From Spirogloea muscicola (taxonomy: Eukaryota > Streptophyta > Zygnematophyceae > Spirogloeales > Spirogloeaceae), in NCBI GenBank assembly GCA_009602725.1, contig WELB01000050.1, positions 568,903 to 632,902 of the forward strand: a stretch of 64,000 nt of DNA, read 5' to 3'. The notes below the pieces were generated by a model that saw only the letters and a list, made by a program, of their open reading frames with translations, made no database searches and was not told where the DNA came from. Below, in pieces: positions 33,101-44,752 of the stretch; the stretch's first letter is position 1; each line of letters opens with the position of its first letter. The translations under genes were made by a program, and so were the position numbers.

Positions 33101-36100
33101 TGCTCCACATGTGGTTACCTCTGCAAAGCGCATTGTAGTTGCAACTCAGCTTTTGGAAGATGTGATGCATTTGTTGGGATCTTCAATTGAAAAGAAGCCT
33201 TGAGCATGGAAGTAGTAGTAAGCTGGGTGTAGTTGTAGACTTTCCAAGGATAGCCAATCACAGACTCCAGCATGCATGTCACAGTTGGGACAATCGCTTG
33301 TGGCACTGTCTTTTGGTCGATCGGGCCTACAAGTCATGGACAGCACAACTTAAGGAGATATAGGCCAGTGTGCATTTGTGTTATGTGATGCAGGCATATC
33401 AATTACTGTGCTGAAAGTAGATGATGGCGTCTTGCAGCGACTGGATGCCCCAACTTCAGCCCCTGCTTGGCCTGTAGCTTGCTCTGGTAAGCTAAAGATA
33501 GGCAGAAATCTCTACTCATTCTTATGTTGGAAAGTACTGCAACTGTAAGCTGGAGCGACTTCAAGTGCAGGCTACTCAGAGTCTGCCACTAGAAGCAGTC
33601 AGAAGCATTGACATCCTAACACCAACAAGTTTTCACTTTCAGGGCCACGACCTCCCACTACCGTTCCCATCCCTCTCCCCCCTGCTCCTGCAGATGATGA
33701 ACCTGTAAGTTAGTATGTGTAAGATTCTTGCATCCATGTTGCACAGATGTACCTTTCTGACTGGAACTCACGGAAATTTCATGCAATTGCCCCAGAATGT
33801 CACCCACATGGTATCTGAATGGTTCTATTCTTGAGGTGCTGGAGATCGTAGTGCATATTTTGAGGAATAGAGAGGATTTCTAATATACATCTTATAGCTA
33901 AACAAGGTCTTGTTCTCCAGTCAATCTAGTCTATCAGTCAGCTCTAGCTACTTGTAAGAGATTCATCATTGGCACATCATTGATGTTTCTCTTGTGTGTG
34001 ATGAATTTGGTTTTCCAACAGTCAAGTGAGAGGCCTAAGGAGCTGACAGATCAAGGTCGACTTTTCGAAGCCGCAATCAGGTCCGCGGCAGAGGCGATCA
34101 TTGAAATAGCTCCATCTCTCAATGATTGGGACAGCAAAGTTGGAGATGGTGATTGCGGGAGCACGGTGAGCAAAGCTCTCATTGCCACAAGAAGTACTGT
34201 GTATGAACTTGCATGATTGACGGAGTTGCCTGGATAGACTTGCGTAATTTCTCTGTCTGCATGTGATAACTACAAAACAACTTAAGTCGTGTTTGTCATA
34301 TTGTGTTACCTGTCCTCCTGTGCACCGTGCAGCTCAGCAAAGGCGCTCACGCAATTCTTGACAGCTTGTCAAGGTCTGACCTCGGCATGAAGGACAAGAC
34401 TGAAAAGAACAGGCTGCCTAAGCATGTACTTTGCAGTTCATAACATGATATAGCGGTCCAGTTGCCCCTGGAGGCTCGAACCTTGCTTAATTGAGACGTA
34501 CCTTGGAGTCTCGTGGACACATCTCCAACAGTTATAGAGTAGCTTTCATTGTCTGTTATTGTCTCGTATTTTCAGCGTCGCTGACAGAAGGTGCTCTAAT
34601 GCTTTACAGCTACTCCCTCAATAGTCCAGCTGCGACGGTCAAAGGCATTGGGGACTCCATCCGTCTTGCAATGGGTGGTACCAGTGGTGTCCTGTGAGCA
34701 TGATACAGCTCTAGTTGCTCCTGTTCTACAGCTGCTATACTATTGTGCATACACTGGTAGTGGCTGCAGCACTCACGCAGAAGAGTCCTCTGCATCATCT
34801 GTGCCACAGGAGCCAACCTGTTCTGATAGTTGACCAACTTACCTGCATGAAGCATCCTCTCCACGATGCGGGTGGTGGTAGACCCTGATTGACACCAACA
34901 TCAGCTTGTCTCTTACAGATACGACATATTCTGTCGAGCAGCATATGCACACCTGCGCGATGTTCCTAAAGGGCAACCATCAGCTTCTCATTGTAAGCAG
35001 ACCCTTCCAAGCAGCACCTACATCTCACAGTCGTACTCGCATGGTAGCCAGTGTTTGACCAAGGAGCTCATGAAAGGGTGTGAAGACACCCCACTGCAGA
35101 AGGTTGAGATAGGGAACACCCTCACAGACAGAATTGTTCACCTCATGTCATGTTACCAACAGTTTCTACTGGTGCTATGAAGTTGACAGATCATAGGCCT
35201 CAATTTGCTATTCAGTCTTGTTTACCCTGTTGTACAGCATATGGTGCATGAACATCTTCCAGCTGATGACCACCCAGTGTTGTACGGCCTCGTCAGGGTC
35301 AAGTGCGCTTGAGGCAGCAGTGAGGGCAGTTGGAATTTATGGAGGGGCTCAGGCCGGATACAGAACAATACTGGATGCGCTTATTCCAGCCTCGACAACA
35401 CTCAGAGAGGTTCTCCAATCACCCAAAAATGTCAGCTTCAATTCGTGACTAGGATGCAGGTGTAGGACTAGCTGTGATGTCTTTGTTGCTCGTGCTTGTA
35501 GTGCTTGTAGTACATCTAATGGATTGGCTTGTGTGCTCCTGGTGCATCCTATCCTGTACTACTTTCAATTCATGTGCTATTCATGACCACTGATCATTGG
35601 CGCCTTCATTCTTCCAGAGATTAGCGGCTGGTGAAGGCCCCATCACAGCGTTCTTGGCTGCTGCAGATGCTGCAGAAGCTGGAGCAGAAGCAACCAAGGG
35701 ACTCCAGGCTCAGGTATGCGTCCCAGGCTCTCAGCATCTCTCCAGAAGACTTTCTGCTGTGGGAGCAGATAGCCTTTCAGCTTGACAGCCTCCATAGGAT
35801 TAGGTTATGAATAGTTCTCACGGGTCCTTGTCCTTGTGCAACAAGCAGTAGATTTCAGTCTCGCCGTGTAGCATGCCTGTGGGTCACGAAGAGCAGACAT
35901 TGGCAGATTGAGATGTTTAAAATGATAAGTGGCCCATCCACTGCCATCCTCAGAAATGACACGATCTCGAGTATGTGTTCAGGCGGGAAGATCAAGCTAT
36001 GTACCGCCGGAGGTGCTGCATGCGGTGCCCGATCCCGGTGCCAAGGCTGCAGCAGCCTGGCTTACAGCAGCAGCTACTGCTGTCGCTGCTAATTCCAAGC

Positions 36101-36111
36101 CGGCACGGTGA
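30146..36111 (+). CDS. DAK: Dihydroxyacetone kinase (ATP-dependent, DhaK plus DhaL domains)
   Basis: Phosphorylates dihydroxyacetone (and often glyceraldehyde) with ATP, feeding glycerol breakdown into glycolysis. Roughly twenty short exons. Start [13 protein letters not shown] at 30146, TGA at 36109-36111. DhaK (K) domain pieces in order: [148 protein letters not shown] (covalent substrate-His region, split by an intron), [20 protein letters not shown] Pro-rich linker follows ([17 protein letters not shown]). DhaL (L) domain: [12 protein letters not shown] (Mg/ATP-binding Asp residues), [58 protein letters not shown]. Two fused domains are the normal eukaryotic layout. A TGTAA follows the stop by a few bases. 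A few central exon borders are unresolved. Confidence 0.95.
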
Positions 36112-37240
36112 TTTGTAAAGGCAAGACAGGAGCTGCTAAATCCTTGGTAAAATTGGGGCCTTCAGAAGGTGGCATGGCTTGCATATTGCCCATCTGGAAC
36201 CTCCAAGTGCAGAAGTATATTTGCAGAAGCATATAGCAGAAGTATATTCTTCAAATGTTTCTGCAATACTTGTCACCAGGCAAGTGCTTCAGCAGTTCTT
36301 ATCATCAGGCAAGAGTTCCTAAGTCTAGGTTTGACAGTCTCGTCACTTCATGGCACTTCCTGCATGGGCTTATACACCTATTGGGAGCGAACAGCTAAGA
36401 ATGTGGGTGCTCTCAAGACACGAAGATATCAATGAAAATCTTGCTCCATCTTGAGCTTATCCACAACACATGTGAGAAGCCGAAGGCTTTGCTTCGACGA
36501 GTATACAACATGCAGGCATAACGACTACAGTGTTTTCTGGTCTAGGCCGTTCAGACTCAAAACGATGTGTGTTGTACTATGCTTAGTCTGCACTTGTAAG
36601 CTGGCTCAACTGCAGCCAGCAAATAGAAGTGCATTCTGCTCTCGTACAAGTACTGTTACGAACCAACTTGACTTTGTTGCAGCTTGAAGTCACAGAGTGT
36701 GGTGGCGCTGGCAGGCCAGGGATGGCCTGCCAGCAGTCAAATAGCAACAGGCGGTTGCTTATGCAGAGCAGCTAGCGCCAGCCACCTTGAGTCCGAACAT
36801 CTGCCAGAGCTTCGAGTGACAGGCAGCATGCTCCACGGTCCTTGCTGCTAGGGGGCACGAAGGCCAAGCTCCAAGCGCAGTGGCTGGCTCACCTCACCCT
36901 AGCTCCAGAAAGCACTTACTTAAAACTCAGGCAACCACGCCAGCACTGTGGGAAGAGAGGCTTCTGCCATAGGCCATCACATTGCTCAGCTGGGCTCGAG
37001 CAACAATTGCGCCTTGCACACTCAATACTGCTCTTGTACCTCCATCGTGGCCTTTGCATGCGTCCAAACGAGACCTTCTTGCTGAGAGGAGTCACCAACA
37101 CCGGTCAGAGAAGGAGGAACGGCAAGGTGGCAATGCCATGCCTAATGGGCGCCGGCTTCTGGTGTACGTGGCGGCATGCTTGGTGAGGCCAGTGGGCGAG
37201 TCGGGGGGGGCTGTGACGGTGGCGCTGGCGTCAGCGCTTG
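36112..37240. other. Intergenic, minor direct repeats
   Basis: Near 36210-36250 'gcagaagtatat' recurs in degenerate form. No gene was recognised in this stretch. Confidence 0.35.
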
Positions 37241-37241
37241 T

Positions 37242-37860
37242 GCATGTTGAGGTCGAGGATGCGCTGGTAGGGCGCGCGGAAGCGCAGCCGGGTCTTGCTC
37301 GTCTCGGTCCAGCGCTCCAGCACGACCGGGTCGCCGCCGCGCGACAGCGGCGAGAGGTGCGCCGCGGCGGCGGCGGCCTCGGGCGACGCCAGGATGGCCA
37401 CCGCGTCGCCGCTCATGCACAGCCGGAACTGCTCCACAGCCGGCGGCGGCTCCGCTGCATTGCCGCCGCTGTCGCCGCCGTTGCAGCCGCCGCCGTCGCC
37501 GCCGCCGCGGAGCTCGGCCTCGAGCCACGGGCGGCGGCTGTCCTGGCTGTCCTCCAGGAGCTTGGGGAAGAACACGACGAGGCCGCGCTCCGCGACGGCG
37601 GGCACCGCGTCCTCGAACTCCTGCACCGTCAGCATCCGCGGCTCGTCGAAGGCGCCCACGCCGCCGCCGCAGCCGGCGCCGGCGACGNNNNNNNNNNNNN
37701 NNNNNNNNNNNNNNNNNNNNNNNNNNNNNNNNNNNNNNNNNNNNNNNNNNNGGCGCAGAGCGGCGGCGGCGCGCATGGGCCGGCGGAGCGCCCGCCGCGA
37801 CGCCCGCCGCGACTGCCGCCGGGTGGAGCGCCTCGTGGCGTCCAGGTCAGCCACCACCCC
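37242..37860 (-). CDS. Hypothetical protein, interrupted by assembly gap
   Basis: Not recognised. After the N gap the minus-strand frame reads GAFDEPRMLTVQEFEDAVPA, VAERGLVVFFPKLLEDSQDS, a Gly-rich low-complexity insert, VEQFRLCMSGDAVAILASPE, SRGGDPVVLERWTETSKTRL, and ends RAPYQRILDLNMHKR with TGA. Balanced composition outside the Gly run, and an FFPKLLE-type hydrophobic core, suggest a folded protein. Upstream of the gap the sequence is Arg-rich (ATRRSTRRQSRRASRRALRR). No start or introns were determined. Confidence 0.5.
37688..37751. other. Assembly gap (64 N)
   Basis: 64 consecutive N inside the CGG-rich start of the hypothetical gene. The true length is unknown. Confidence 0.95.
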
Positions 37861-37889
37861 CCCACGTCAACCCGGACTGGGTTGAACGA

Positions 37890-38345
37890 AGAAGAGCCCA
37901 TCCGAAAGAGAAAGTGCGGCCAGATTGACTGGTGGCTGGGAAAGGCCAGCCCAAAGGGATGGACAAGGTCTGAAGGAGCCGGAGTGCGAAGGACGAGGAC
38001 GAAAACATCAGCCAGGGGACGCTCGGTAACCTCTAGTCAGGAGATGCAAGTCTGAGTAGCTAGCCGGCGGAAAGACGTCGCTCTGACGGAAGCCGGAGGC
38101 CGCCGCCAAAGCTCGGCCTGCGCGCAAGTGAACCGCGAATGCAAGGGACCACTGCAACGAGATGGCCAAACGCATTCGGAAGACTTGAGCGAGGAAGTGA
38201 GCACTTTCCAAGAAGCTCACAGTGGCTCTTCCACAGGGGGCGGTAGCTGTGAAACTGAAACAACTCATCAGAATAAAGCGATGGCTGTGAGAGGCCGGCC
38301 AAAAAGGGCTGAACAAGCTTAACAAGTCATAATTAAGCAAACAAA
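37890..38345 (-). mobile_element. 5'-truncated family-C LINE end
   Basis: Minus strand: a degenerate hairpin unit at 38281-38310, then coding remains LAQVFRMRLAISLQWSLAFA, VHLRAGRALAAASGFRQSDV, FPPASYSDLHLLTRGY and stop near 38030. The tail at 38010-37890 contains 'ccttcagaccttgtccatcc', hairpin GGGCTGGCCTTTCCCAGCC and 'accagtcaatctggccgcac'. This is the best copy of the family-C tail in the window. Confidence 0.82.
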
Positions 38346-39009
38346 AGCTTACAGAAGGTGGAAAAGCGGCTTTGCTGTGACTACTTCACTTGGCTGCCGC
38401 CTCTCACATGTCAACCAGGAAATCGTCACACATGGGATTCCTCCACAGCAGCAGTTTGGCCTAGAACTACACTGCCGCGCGCCGTGACCAGTTTCATCCA
38501 TTCATCCAAATTGCTGCGTTCAGATCCCCTTCTCAAAGGGGCGCCCCTTTCCTACAGTATGTGAGATAGGTGGGGGTCAACTCAGACATGCTCCTGAGAG
38601 GTTGGGCGACCCCATGCACACTGACTTGCATACATTGAGTTAACATACTGGTTCAGCAATTCGGCGATTCAGCGATTCAGCAATTCAGCCAGTCTCCCAT
38701 GAGTGAGATGAGAGAACCTCAAAATTCAATCAGATAACCGGCAACGGCATCCGTCTGGCTGCTGTACAAATGTTGCAGCCAGACAATTACAGATTACACC
38801 TGGCTGTCCTCCTTCTGTCCTCTCAAAGGCAGTGCTTTGTTTGCTCTCATTCCAAAAGCACAGATGAAGAGTGACAAAGGTATAGCTATACCCCGCAACA
38901 AGGTGTGCAGGTCGGCCCCCAAGCCAGTGTCCTTTAAGCAGGCACAGTATAGGCAGCGCAGGAACCAGCGCATCTTGTGTGCAGCGTGGAGTGACCTGCT
39001 ACGGAAAGC
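38346..39009. other. Intergenic, 3' flank of eIF3g
   Basis: Includes a run of 'cagcgattcagcaattcagc'-type short repeats near 38650-38690. No gene seen. Confidence 0.4.
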
Positions 39010-40916
39010 TCAACCGCCTCCAGGGCGGTCAGCACGTGGTGTCGCCCACTCGACCCGCAGGATGAGATTGTCATAACCGTAACCGTCTAGCTTGTTGATG
39101 GCCAGCTGAGCATCTTCTCTGCACCAGATGTTGCAGAAGAAAGTGTGAGTATTCCAGACCCTGGCTAATCTGCAGTCAATCCACATGCAGCCTTGCTCGT
39201 CACCTGAGATGCTGGTCCTGGTCTACATAGAAAGAGGCAAGCTCTGAGGGCTAGCCATTGATAAATATGGCCCTTCATGCTCCTCCAGAGGCCCATGAGT
39301 AGTACGCCTGCTTCACAGCTGCAGATTGCAAGGATACCAACAATATCTTCATGCGCCAATTGTTTCTAAGGAGCAAGCTTGGCTCAGGCGACCCACCTGT
39401 TGATGAAATTGATGAAGGCGAAGCCTCTGCTAAGCCCGGTCTCCCGATCGAAAGCGACGTAGATGCGGGAGATTGGGCCAAATCCTCGGAAGAGCTCCTG
39501 CAGATCCGCCTCCCGCGTGTCCTCCGACAAATTTGTGACCCGGATGGAGTTCTCGTCCCGTCCACGCATGCGCATGCTCTCACCTTCTGAGCGGCCTCCT
39601 GCACGCATCGACGGTGGCACGTACGAGGAGCCACCCTTGGACGCCGCCGATGACATCGACCCCATGTCGTTCTCGTCTGGCGGCTTCTCGCCCGTGGTGA
39701 AGCCCCTGGATGCCGCCAGGTCCTTGAAAGGGCACTTTGATGTCCAGTGATCTCCCTGCGTCCACCAACAGGTTGCTAGCGCCACTTGAGCCACCAACCA
39801 AAAAGTGAACACACATCCTACAGGGAGAATGCATGCTCTCTTTGTGGGATGATCCTTAGCATCAGGTTCCCATGGCCTCCAGGATTGGGAGCTCATTGCA
39901 GCTTCCAGGAGTGCGCAAGCTTTATGGACACTGAATAGGTGCTCGATGCAGGACATCAGGAGTGTAAGTGCAGACGACCAGGTAAATGAGCAGAAGTAAA
40001 ACGGGCACGGCAACTCCCACTGTTTGCCAAGGCGTCCTTGGCAAGCTGAGCGCCTCAATAAGCAGACAAGCCAGCATGACCAACGTGTCAGGTTGGGCCT
40101 TCGCTGACCTTCTTGCCACAAATGCGGCAGATGATGAGTGACGCGTTGCCCAGAGTGGCTAGGTCCGGCGCCTTCTGCTCCTCCTGCTTGCCTGTCTGCT
40201 TGTTGGTGCGCTCCAGGAAGATCTCCTCGGTGGACACCATGGTCATGTTCTCTGACGCGCCCTGCCCGAAGGCGTCGCCGAACTTCTTGAGCTGCCGCCG
40301 GCGGATGACCGACGGGCTGAGCTTCTTCACCTGCTTCTTCACGCGGATTCGCTTGGTCACCTTGATCTTCTGCCCCTCGTCGTTCCTGCCACAGGTGCCA
40401 CGGTGACAAAGCCCCGTATAGTAAGTACGCCACGAACTTACTATCAGTGGTGAGTGGTGTACTGATCCCATCTTCTGATTCCATTTAACGAGATGGAAGG
40501 CAACCTGCGGAAGTGACACAGATGGGGCAAGGAGTGAAGGTGCGAGCACGAACCTCCTGTACTCAATCACAATCTTGATGCCCTTCTCGTCAGGCCCGAT
40601 GACCTGAGAGCACCAGCGAGCGCTTGCTTCAGAGGTTGTTGGACTCTGGCAGAGTTGAGATAGCTGAAGTAGATGCAAAGCCAAAGGGTGAGATTTCACC
40701 ACGCCAGCGCCTCGTGGCCCCCATGCCATGGGACGAGGGTCCGGCCAGTGAGTGGCGCGGCAACCTCTGGCGGCAGAGCGAGCTAGACAGCGGAGGTAAG
40801 AAGACGGGGCGAGGCGGGGGCCGCCATGCCTGCGTGGGGGGCAGGACGTTGTCCAAGCCGCCCTCGTCGTCGTCCGCCGCGTCGCCCCACCGGAACAAGT
40901 CCTTGCGAGCCCCCAT
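39010..40916 (-). CDS. EIF3G: Eukaryotic translation initiation factor 3 subunit G
   Basis: RNA-binding subunit of eIF3, acting in 40S scanning. Five exons (minus): 40916-40830, 40603-40554, 40385-40109, 39755-39397, 39118-39010. The total is 882 nt, 293 aa, in frame throughout. Landmarks: MGARKDLFRWGDAADDDEGG, LPPTQ|VIGPDEKGIKIVIEYR, KVTKRIRVKKQVKKLSPSVI, the zinc-knuckle-like ICRICGKK|GDHWTSKCPFKD, and an RRM with IRVTNLSEDTREADLQELF (RNP2) and SRGFAFINF (RNP1), ending LRVEWATPRADRPGGG. The first intron begins GC (CAG|GCATGG) and ends ctcag; homology at PPTQ-VIGPDEKG fixes the junction. The start lies by a CGG tract holding an N (40995). Confidence 0.96.
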
Positions 40917-40975
40917 GGCTGCTGCCCCTGGCTGCGAGCACCAGACGAGGCAGGCCCGGCGGCTGCGGCGCAGAG

Positions 40976-41037
40976 CGCGGCGGCGGCGGCGGCGGCGGCG
41001 GCGGCNGACGGCGGCGGCGGCGGCGGCGGTGGACGCG
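40976..41037. repeat. (CGG)n tract upstream of eIF3g
   Basis: Near-perfect CGG triplets interrupted by an N at about 40996, about 60 bp upstream of the eIF3g start codon, so in its 5' UTR or promoter. Confidence 0.8.
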
Positions 41038-41179
41038 GCGGGGGCGTCGGGGGTCTGAAGACCAAGTTTTGGGGTCTACGTGGGCTTTCTGGCGGGGGTT
41101 GACGGGACGGGCACGGGCCTGACGGGACGGCGTTGCCGGGGGCTTACTCCGAGCGCGAGTCTGGGGTGGGTGCAGGGTC

Positions 41180-41420
41180 CAGAAGAAAGGAATCAGAGAA
41201 TAAGTGCTCGCCCATTGAGGAGAGGGGCTGGACAAGCCAGCCCAAAAAGGAATGAACAAAGTACGAGTAGGGGGCCAGGGGAAGCGCTAAGGGAATGGCA
41301 AAGGAAAAGGCAAAGGAGTTGCTCGCCCATAGAGAAGAGGGGGCTGGCAAAGCCAGCCCAACAAGAATGGACAGAATCCCAAGAGCCAAAGAAGGTGCCG
41401 AAAAAGAAAAGCTACACAGC
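41180..41420 (-). mobile_element. LINE tail with two hairpins
   Basis: Minus-orientation units at 41203-41250 (GCTCGCCCAT...GGGGCTGGACAAGCCAGCCC) and 41322-41372 (GGGCTGGCAAAGCCAGCCC), linked by family-A tail wording ('gtacgagtagggggccag'). No coding remains. It lies just upstream of the eIF3g promoter region. Confidence 0.75.
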
Positions 41421-42003
41421 TAGACACGGAGACGACGCAAAGGAAAGCTCAGTACCCACCAAGGGGCTTAGAGGTTTCGTGATCAGGCACTTATTAAGGT
41501 CCCAACCAACAGACGTCAATGTTTGTTTGTGTGTATGAATGTTCTGGCTGCCCGTTCGTGTCCTTCGCCTTTCTGGTGGAGCTTCGCGCTGCTGGGCTGC
41601 ACATGCACAGCCTCTGGCCCCTTCACAGCCTTCGCCTCCTTCCTCGCACTTCTTCTCAATTTAATTGCTACCCAACTACGATGCCTTTTACGAAATTGCT
41701 CTCCAGCATTGAGAGGTGGTGCTGTAAGTAGTCGAGCGTACCCTCTCACACAATCTCCAGCAGCAAGCCTACTGCACATGCATCGCTTCTACACAGCAAT
41801 TGCCGCTACTGTCGGCTGATCATTGGCCCTCCTAGATTCATTGTATCAAAAATTGCACTACAAGCAGGGGGTGTTGTCTGTTGCAGTAAGACAGTCAGTC
41901 TTCCTCCCAAAGCGCCAACACAGAAAATAGCCTCTATATACATCCCAGAGAAGTTGAGCAGTGCTGCAATGCAGAAGATTACTGACTGAAAGATGGTGCC
42001 ACT
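41421..42003. other. Intergenic, 3' flank of glycosyltransferase gene
   Basis: Open frames at 41516-41819 on both strands show no family signal. No repeat or RNA gene seen. Confidence 0.35.
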
Positions 42004-44146
42004 TCAAGTCCAAGGCAAAGTGCCAGTCCTGGGGTCTGTGAAAGTATCAAGTACATACTCTCTAAGGGAGGTGTCATTCACCTCGCAAAATCTGTGCGGC
42101 CAAATCTCAGGCTCTACTGCCTCAGTACCGAGGTCTGCCACCCTATCTCTATTAGTTCCTACCTTGACCTTCTCAGTCCAATCTTTGACAAATGTGGCAA
42201 CTCTTCTGTGATACTTGCTCCTAAAGTCTTCCCATACAGGGAACTTGTAGTGATTGATGCAAGCTACATCAGGCGTGGGCCACAGGTAAGACTCATACCC
42301 TTGCTGCAAATCAAAGTGATGGACCCTGGTGCACCTCGTTGGGTCCAATGCATCCAGCCTCACGATGGACTTGTGCCTCTCCGGCTTGTCAAGTCGACAG
42401 ACATAATTAACGCTCTGGCCACTCCTGGGCAGAGTACTTAAGCCAGAAGGCCCAAAATTGTGGCACATGAGCATCACAGCGCCGAGCTGTTGGCCAGCCT
42501 TCAGCTCCTTCGCACTTTGACCCAACAGAGCACTCAAGGTGGTGGCATAGCCATCTGGCAGGGGCCCAGCGAGCAGCTCCTTTGGGTATATGAATTCGTC
42601 GATGTCAATGAAGGCCATCCACTCACACTCAGCCTCAGCTCTGATCGCACAATGAGCGAAGCCAGCCTCCTGCGTCTTCTGCCACGGCCATGGATGCCTT
42701 GAGACATTGTACAGGTGGAGAGAGTCGACCTTCTCCTGCAGGTTGTCGTCGCTGTTGTTGTCGTACAACAGCACCCTCTCAACCCCCAAGAAAGCGTGAT
42801 ACATCACCCACTCCCTCAAGAGCTTTGCTCCATTCCAGAGCATGGTGCAGGCGCAGATCTTGTGCTTCTTTTCTCCAATCAGTTGGCGGTTGTCTGCATT
42901 CAAGGTATTGCTGCTAGCGCTCTGCCAAAGTGGCTGCGAATACCTGACAATGGATCGCAAAACCTTCTTGTTCACCTCCACTGAGATGGACTTCTTGTAC
43001 AAGTACTCCCTGGCTTGCAAAGGAGGCAATGAGCACCTCACATTCTCCATGCAAGCACCCACCACTTCCGTCCTGATCGTGTTGGCAAAGATGCACTTGA
43101 GCTTCTCTAGGTTTGGCTTCTTGTCCTTCACATTCGTGAGTCCCTTGACGAACAAGAGCACCTCCTCCTTCAGTATCACAATCTCATAGACGATCTTTCT
43201 CCAGTTCGGCACCTTTGGTAGCTTTGTGACTGATCGCAACCGTTTGTCACCAACCTTGATAGTGACCACTTTCTTCACAAGAGTCTCCAAGGTATCTGCA
43301 TGGCAGAAAATCAAAATTTCAGAAGCCCCTCTCCTGTGAAGACTCCTTATAATCAGCTAGGACCATGTCCAGAGAATTGCAGCTGAACATGACCGGAGGA
43401 ATGTACCGAAAGGAGACTGCTACCAAGTATGAAAACTAGCAAGGGTCCTACATTATCAAGAGTAGCAAGAGTCCCCTTCAATCAGGTACGATAGTCATCT
43501 TCTACTTGCAAAACGTGTGCCCTTGATAAGTTGATCAGAGCAACATAGGAGGCTTACTGGCAGCAGACCTTGTGGTGGTAGAGCACAATGCGTGCTCCAG
43601 TCATCCTCAATCTCGTAGACCTCAGAATATACCCTTCCGTCAAACACACACTTGACGTCCTCTATGCTCGGCACCAGGCTCCTGTTGTCTGCCCTCACTT
43701 TGAGAATGAGCTGGTCGTTAAAGTAGACAACTTCTCGGACCACAGGGTCACGAAGGCGGGCACTTTCTCCAACAGGCTGATCTGATTCCCTCACTGCTCG
43801 CTTTTGTACGACCAAACCTGTAAGGGAAACGACCACGTCTTCTGCAATCAACTTAACTTCCACTTTCAGCTCTAGATGGAGAGAAACTCAACGTCAGCTT
43901 GCTGCGACCACACTGCATAGGCAGAGTTGCGACCAACAAAAGTAATGATACTAGTCAATTGGCCATCCATAATGTTGATGCTGAGAGTAATCAAATAAGA
44001 CCACAGTATCTGAGAAGAAGCGCATGGCAGTCATTCCAACCTCCAAAGAAATCAGCATTGAGGCTGACAAAGATGGAGGCCAAGAAGAGGAGGATGAGGA
44101 GCAGGCGCCACTCGCTCCTAAGAGGGGACCTCAGTAAGGGGCCCAT
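42004..44146 (-). CDS. Family 92 glycosyltransferase (DUF23-type), type II membrane protein
   Basis: Golgi-type glycosyltransferase. Exon 1 (44146-44002) encodes MGPLLRSPLRSEWRLLLILL followed by FLASIF, a signal anchor. Exon 2 (43871-43558) and a large last exon ending at 42004 follow. The catalytic part has the GT92 order: ICACTMLWNGAKLLREWVMY, GVERVLLYDNNSDDN, AGFAHCAIRAEAECEWMAFI followed by DIDEFI (the DxD-like metal site), CRLDKPERHKSIVRLDALDP, VHHFDL, CINHYKFPVWEDFRSKYHRR. Plant and animal members add galactose to N-glycan or pectin-type acceptors; the substrate here is unknown. The acceptor of the last exon is not resolved. It is divergent from the gene at 44.75 kb. Confidence 0.9.
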
Positions 44147-44694
44147 GCCCTCCAACGTCACCATCAGACAAGCTTCCGATCGCTTGGCACCTCATCTGGA
44201 AGAGGCCTCCTTCCAGGCACCACACACGCCGGCGCTTTCGGCGAAACGGAGCTCCGCATGAAGCTGACCCTCCTCTGCTCTCATTATCAAACCAGCCAGT
44301 CTCCAAGGCAGAAGTTGAACATTCAAAGCGCGACGAGTCCCAGGGGCAGCGTAGCAACCCCGCCTGATCACGCGGCGGCGGTGCTAAACGGTCAGCACCG
44401 CGGCGAAGCCGGGAGCCGGGAGCCGCTGCAGTCGTATGCAGAGACAGACCGCGGAGTCCGGCCGTCCGCGCAGACGCCGCCGTGCAGCTTGCGGCGGCGA
44501 GCGGCGGCGCTGCCGGGCCGACGGGCGCGGCGCGGCGGCGGTGGCGGGGGCTTCCGAGTGTGGGGAATGCGCGCGGGTTTGCGGCCTACTCGGTTCGAAG
44601 TCCCGGGCTGGGCGCGCGGGCCGACGGGCCGCTGCTCGCTCAGATCTGACACCACGCCGGATTGTTTCTCCCCGACGGCGCTGGTCTGGGGCNC

Positions 44695-44734
<40 letters not shown>

Positions 44735-44752
44735 GACACCAGGGCTCTGACA
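44147..44752. promoter_or_regulatory. CGG-rich spacer between divergent genes
   Basis: About 600 bp between the GT92 start and the next plus-strand candidate start. It contains an N at 44693 beside a CGG run (44697-44733). Probable bidirectional promoter with 5' UTRs, inferred from layout. Confidence 0.4.
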
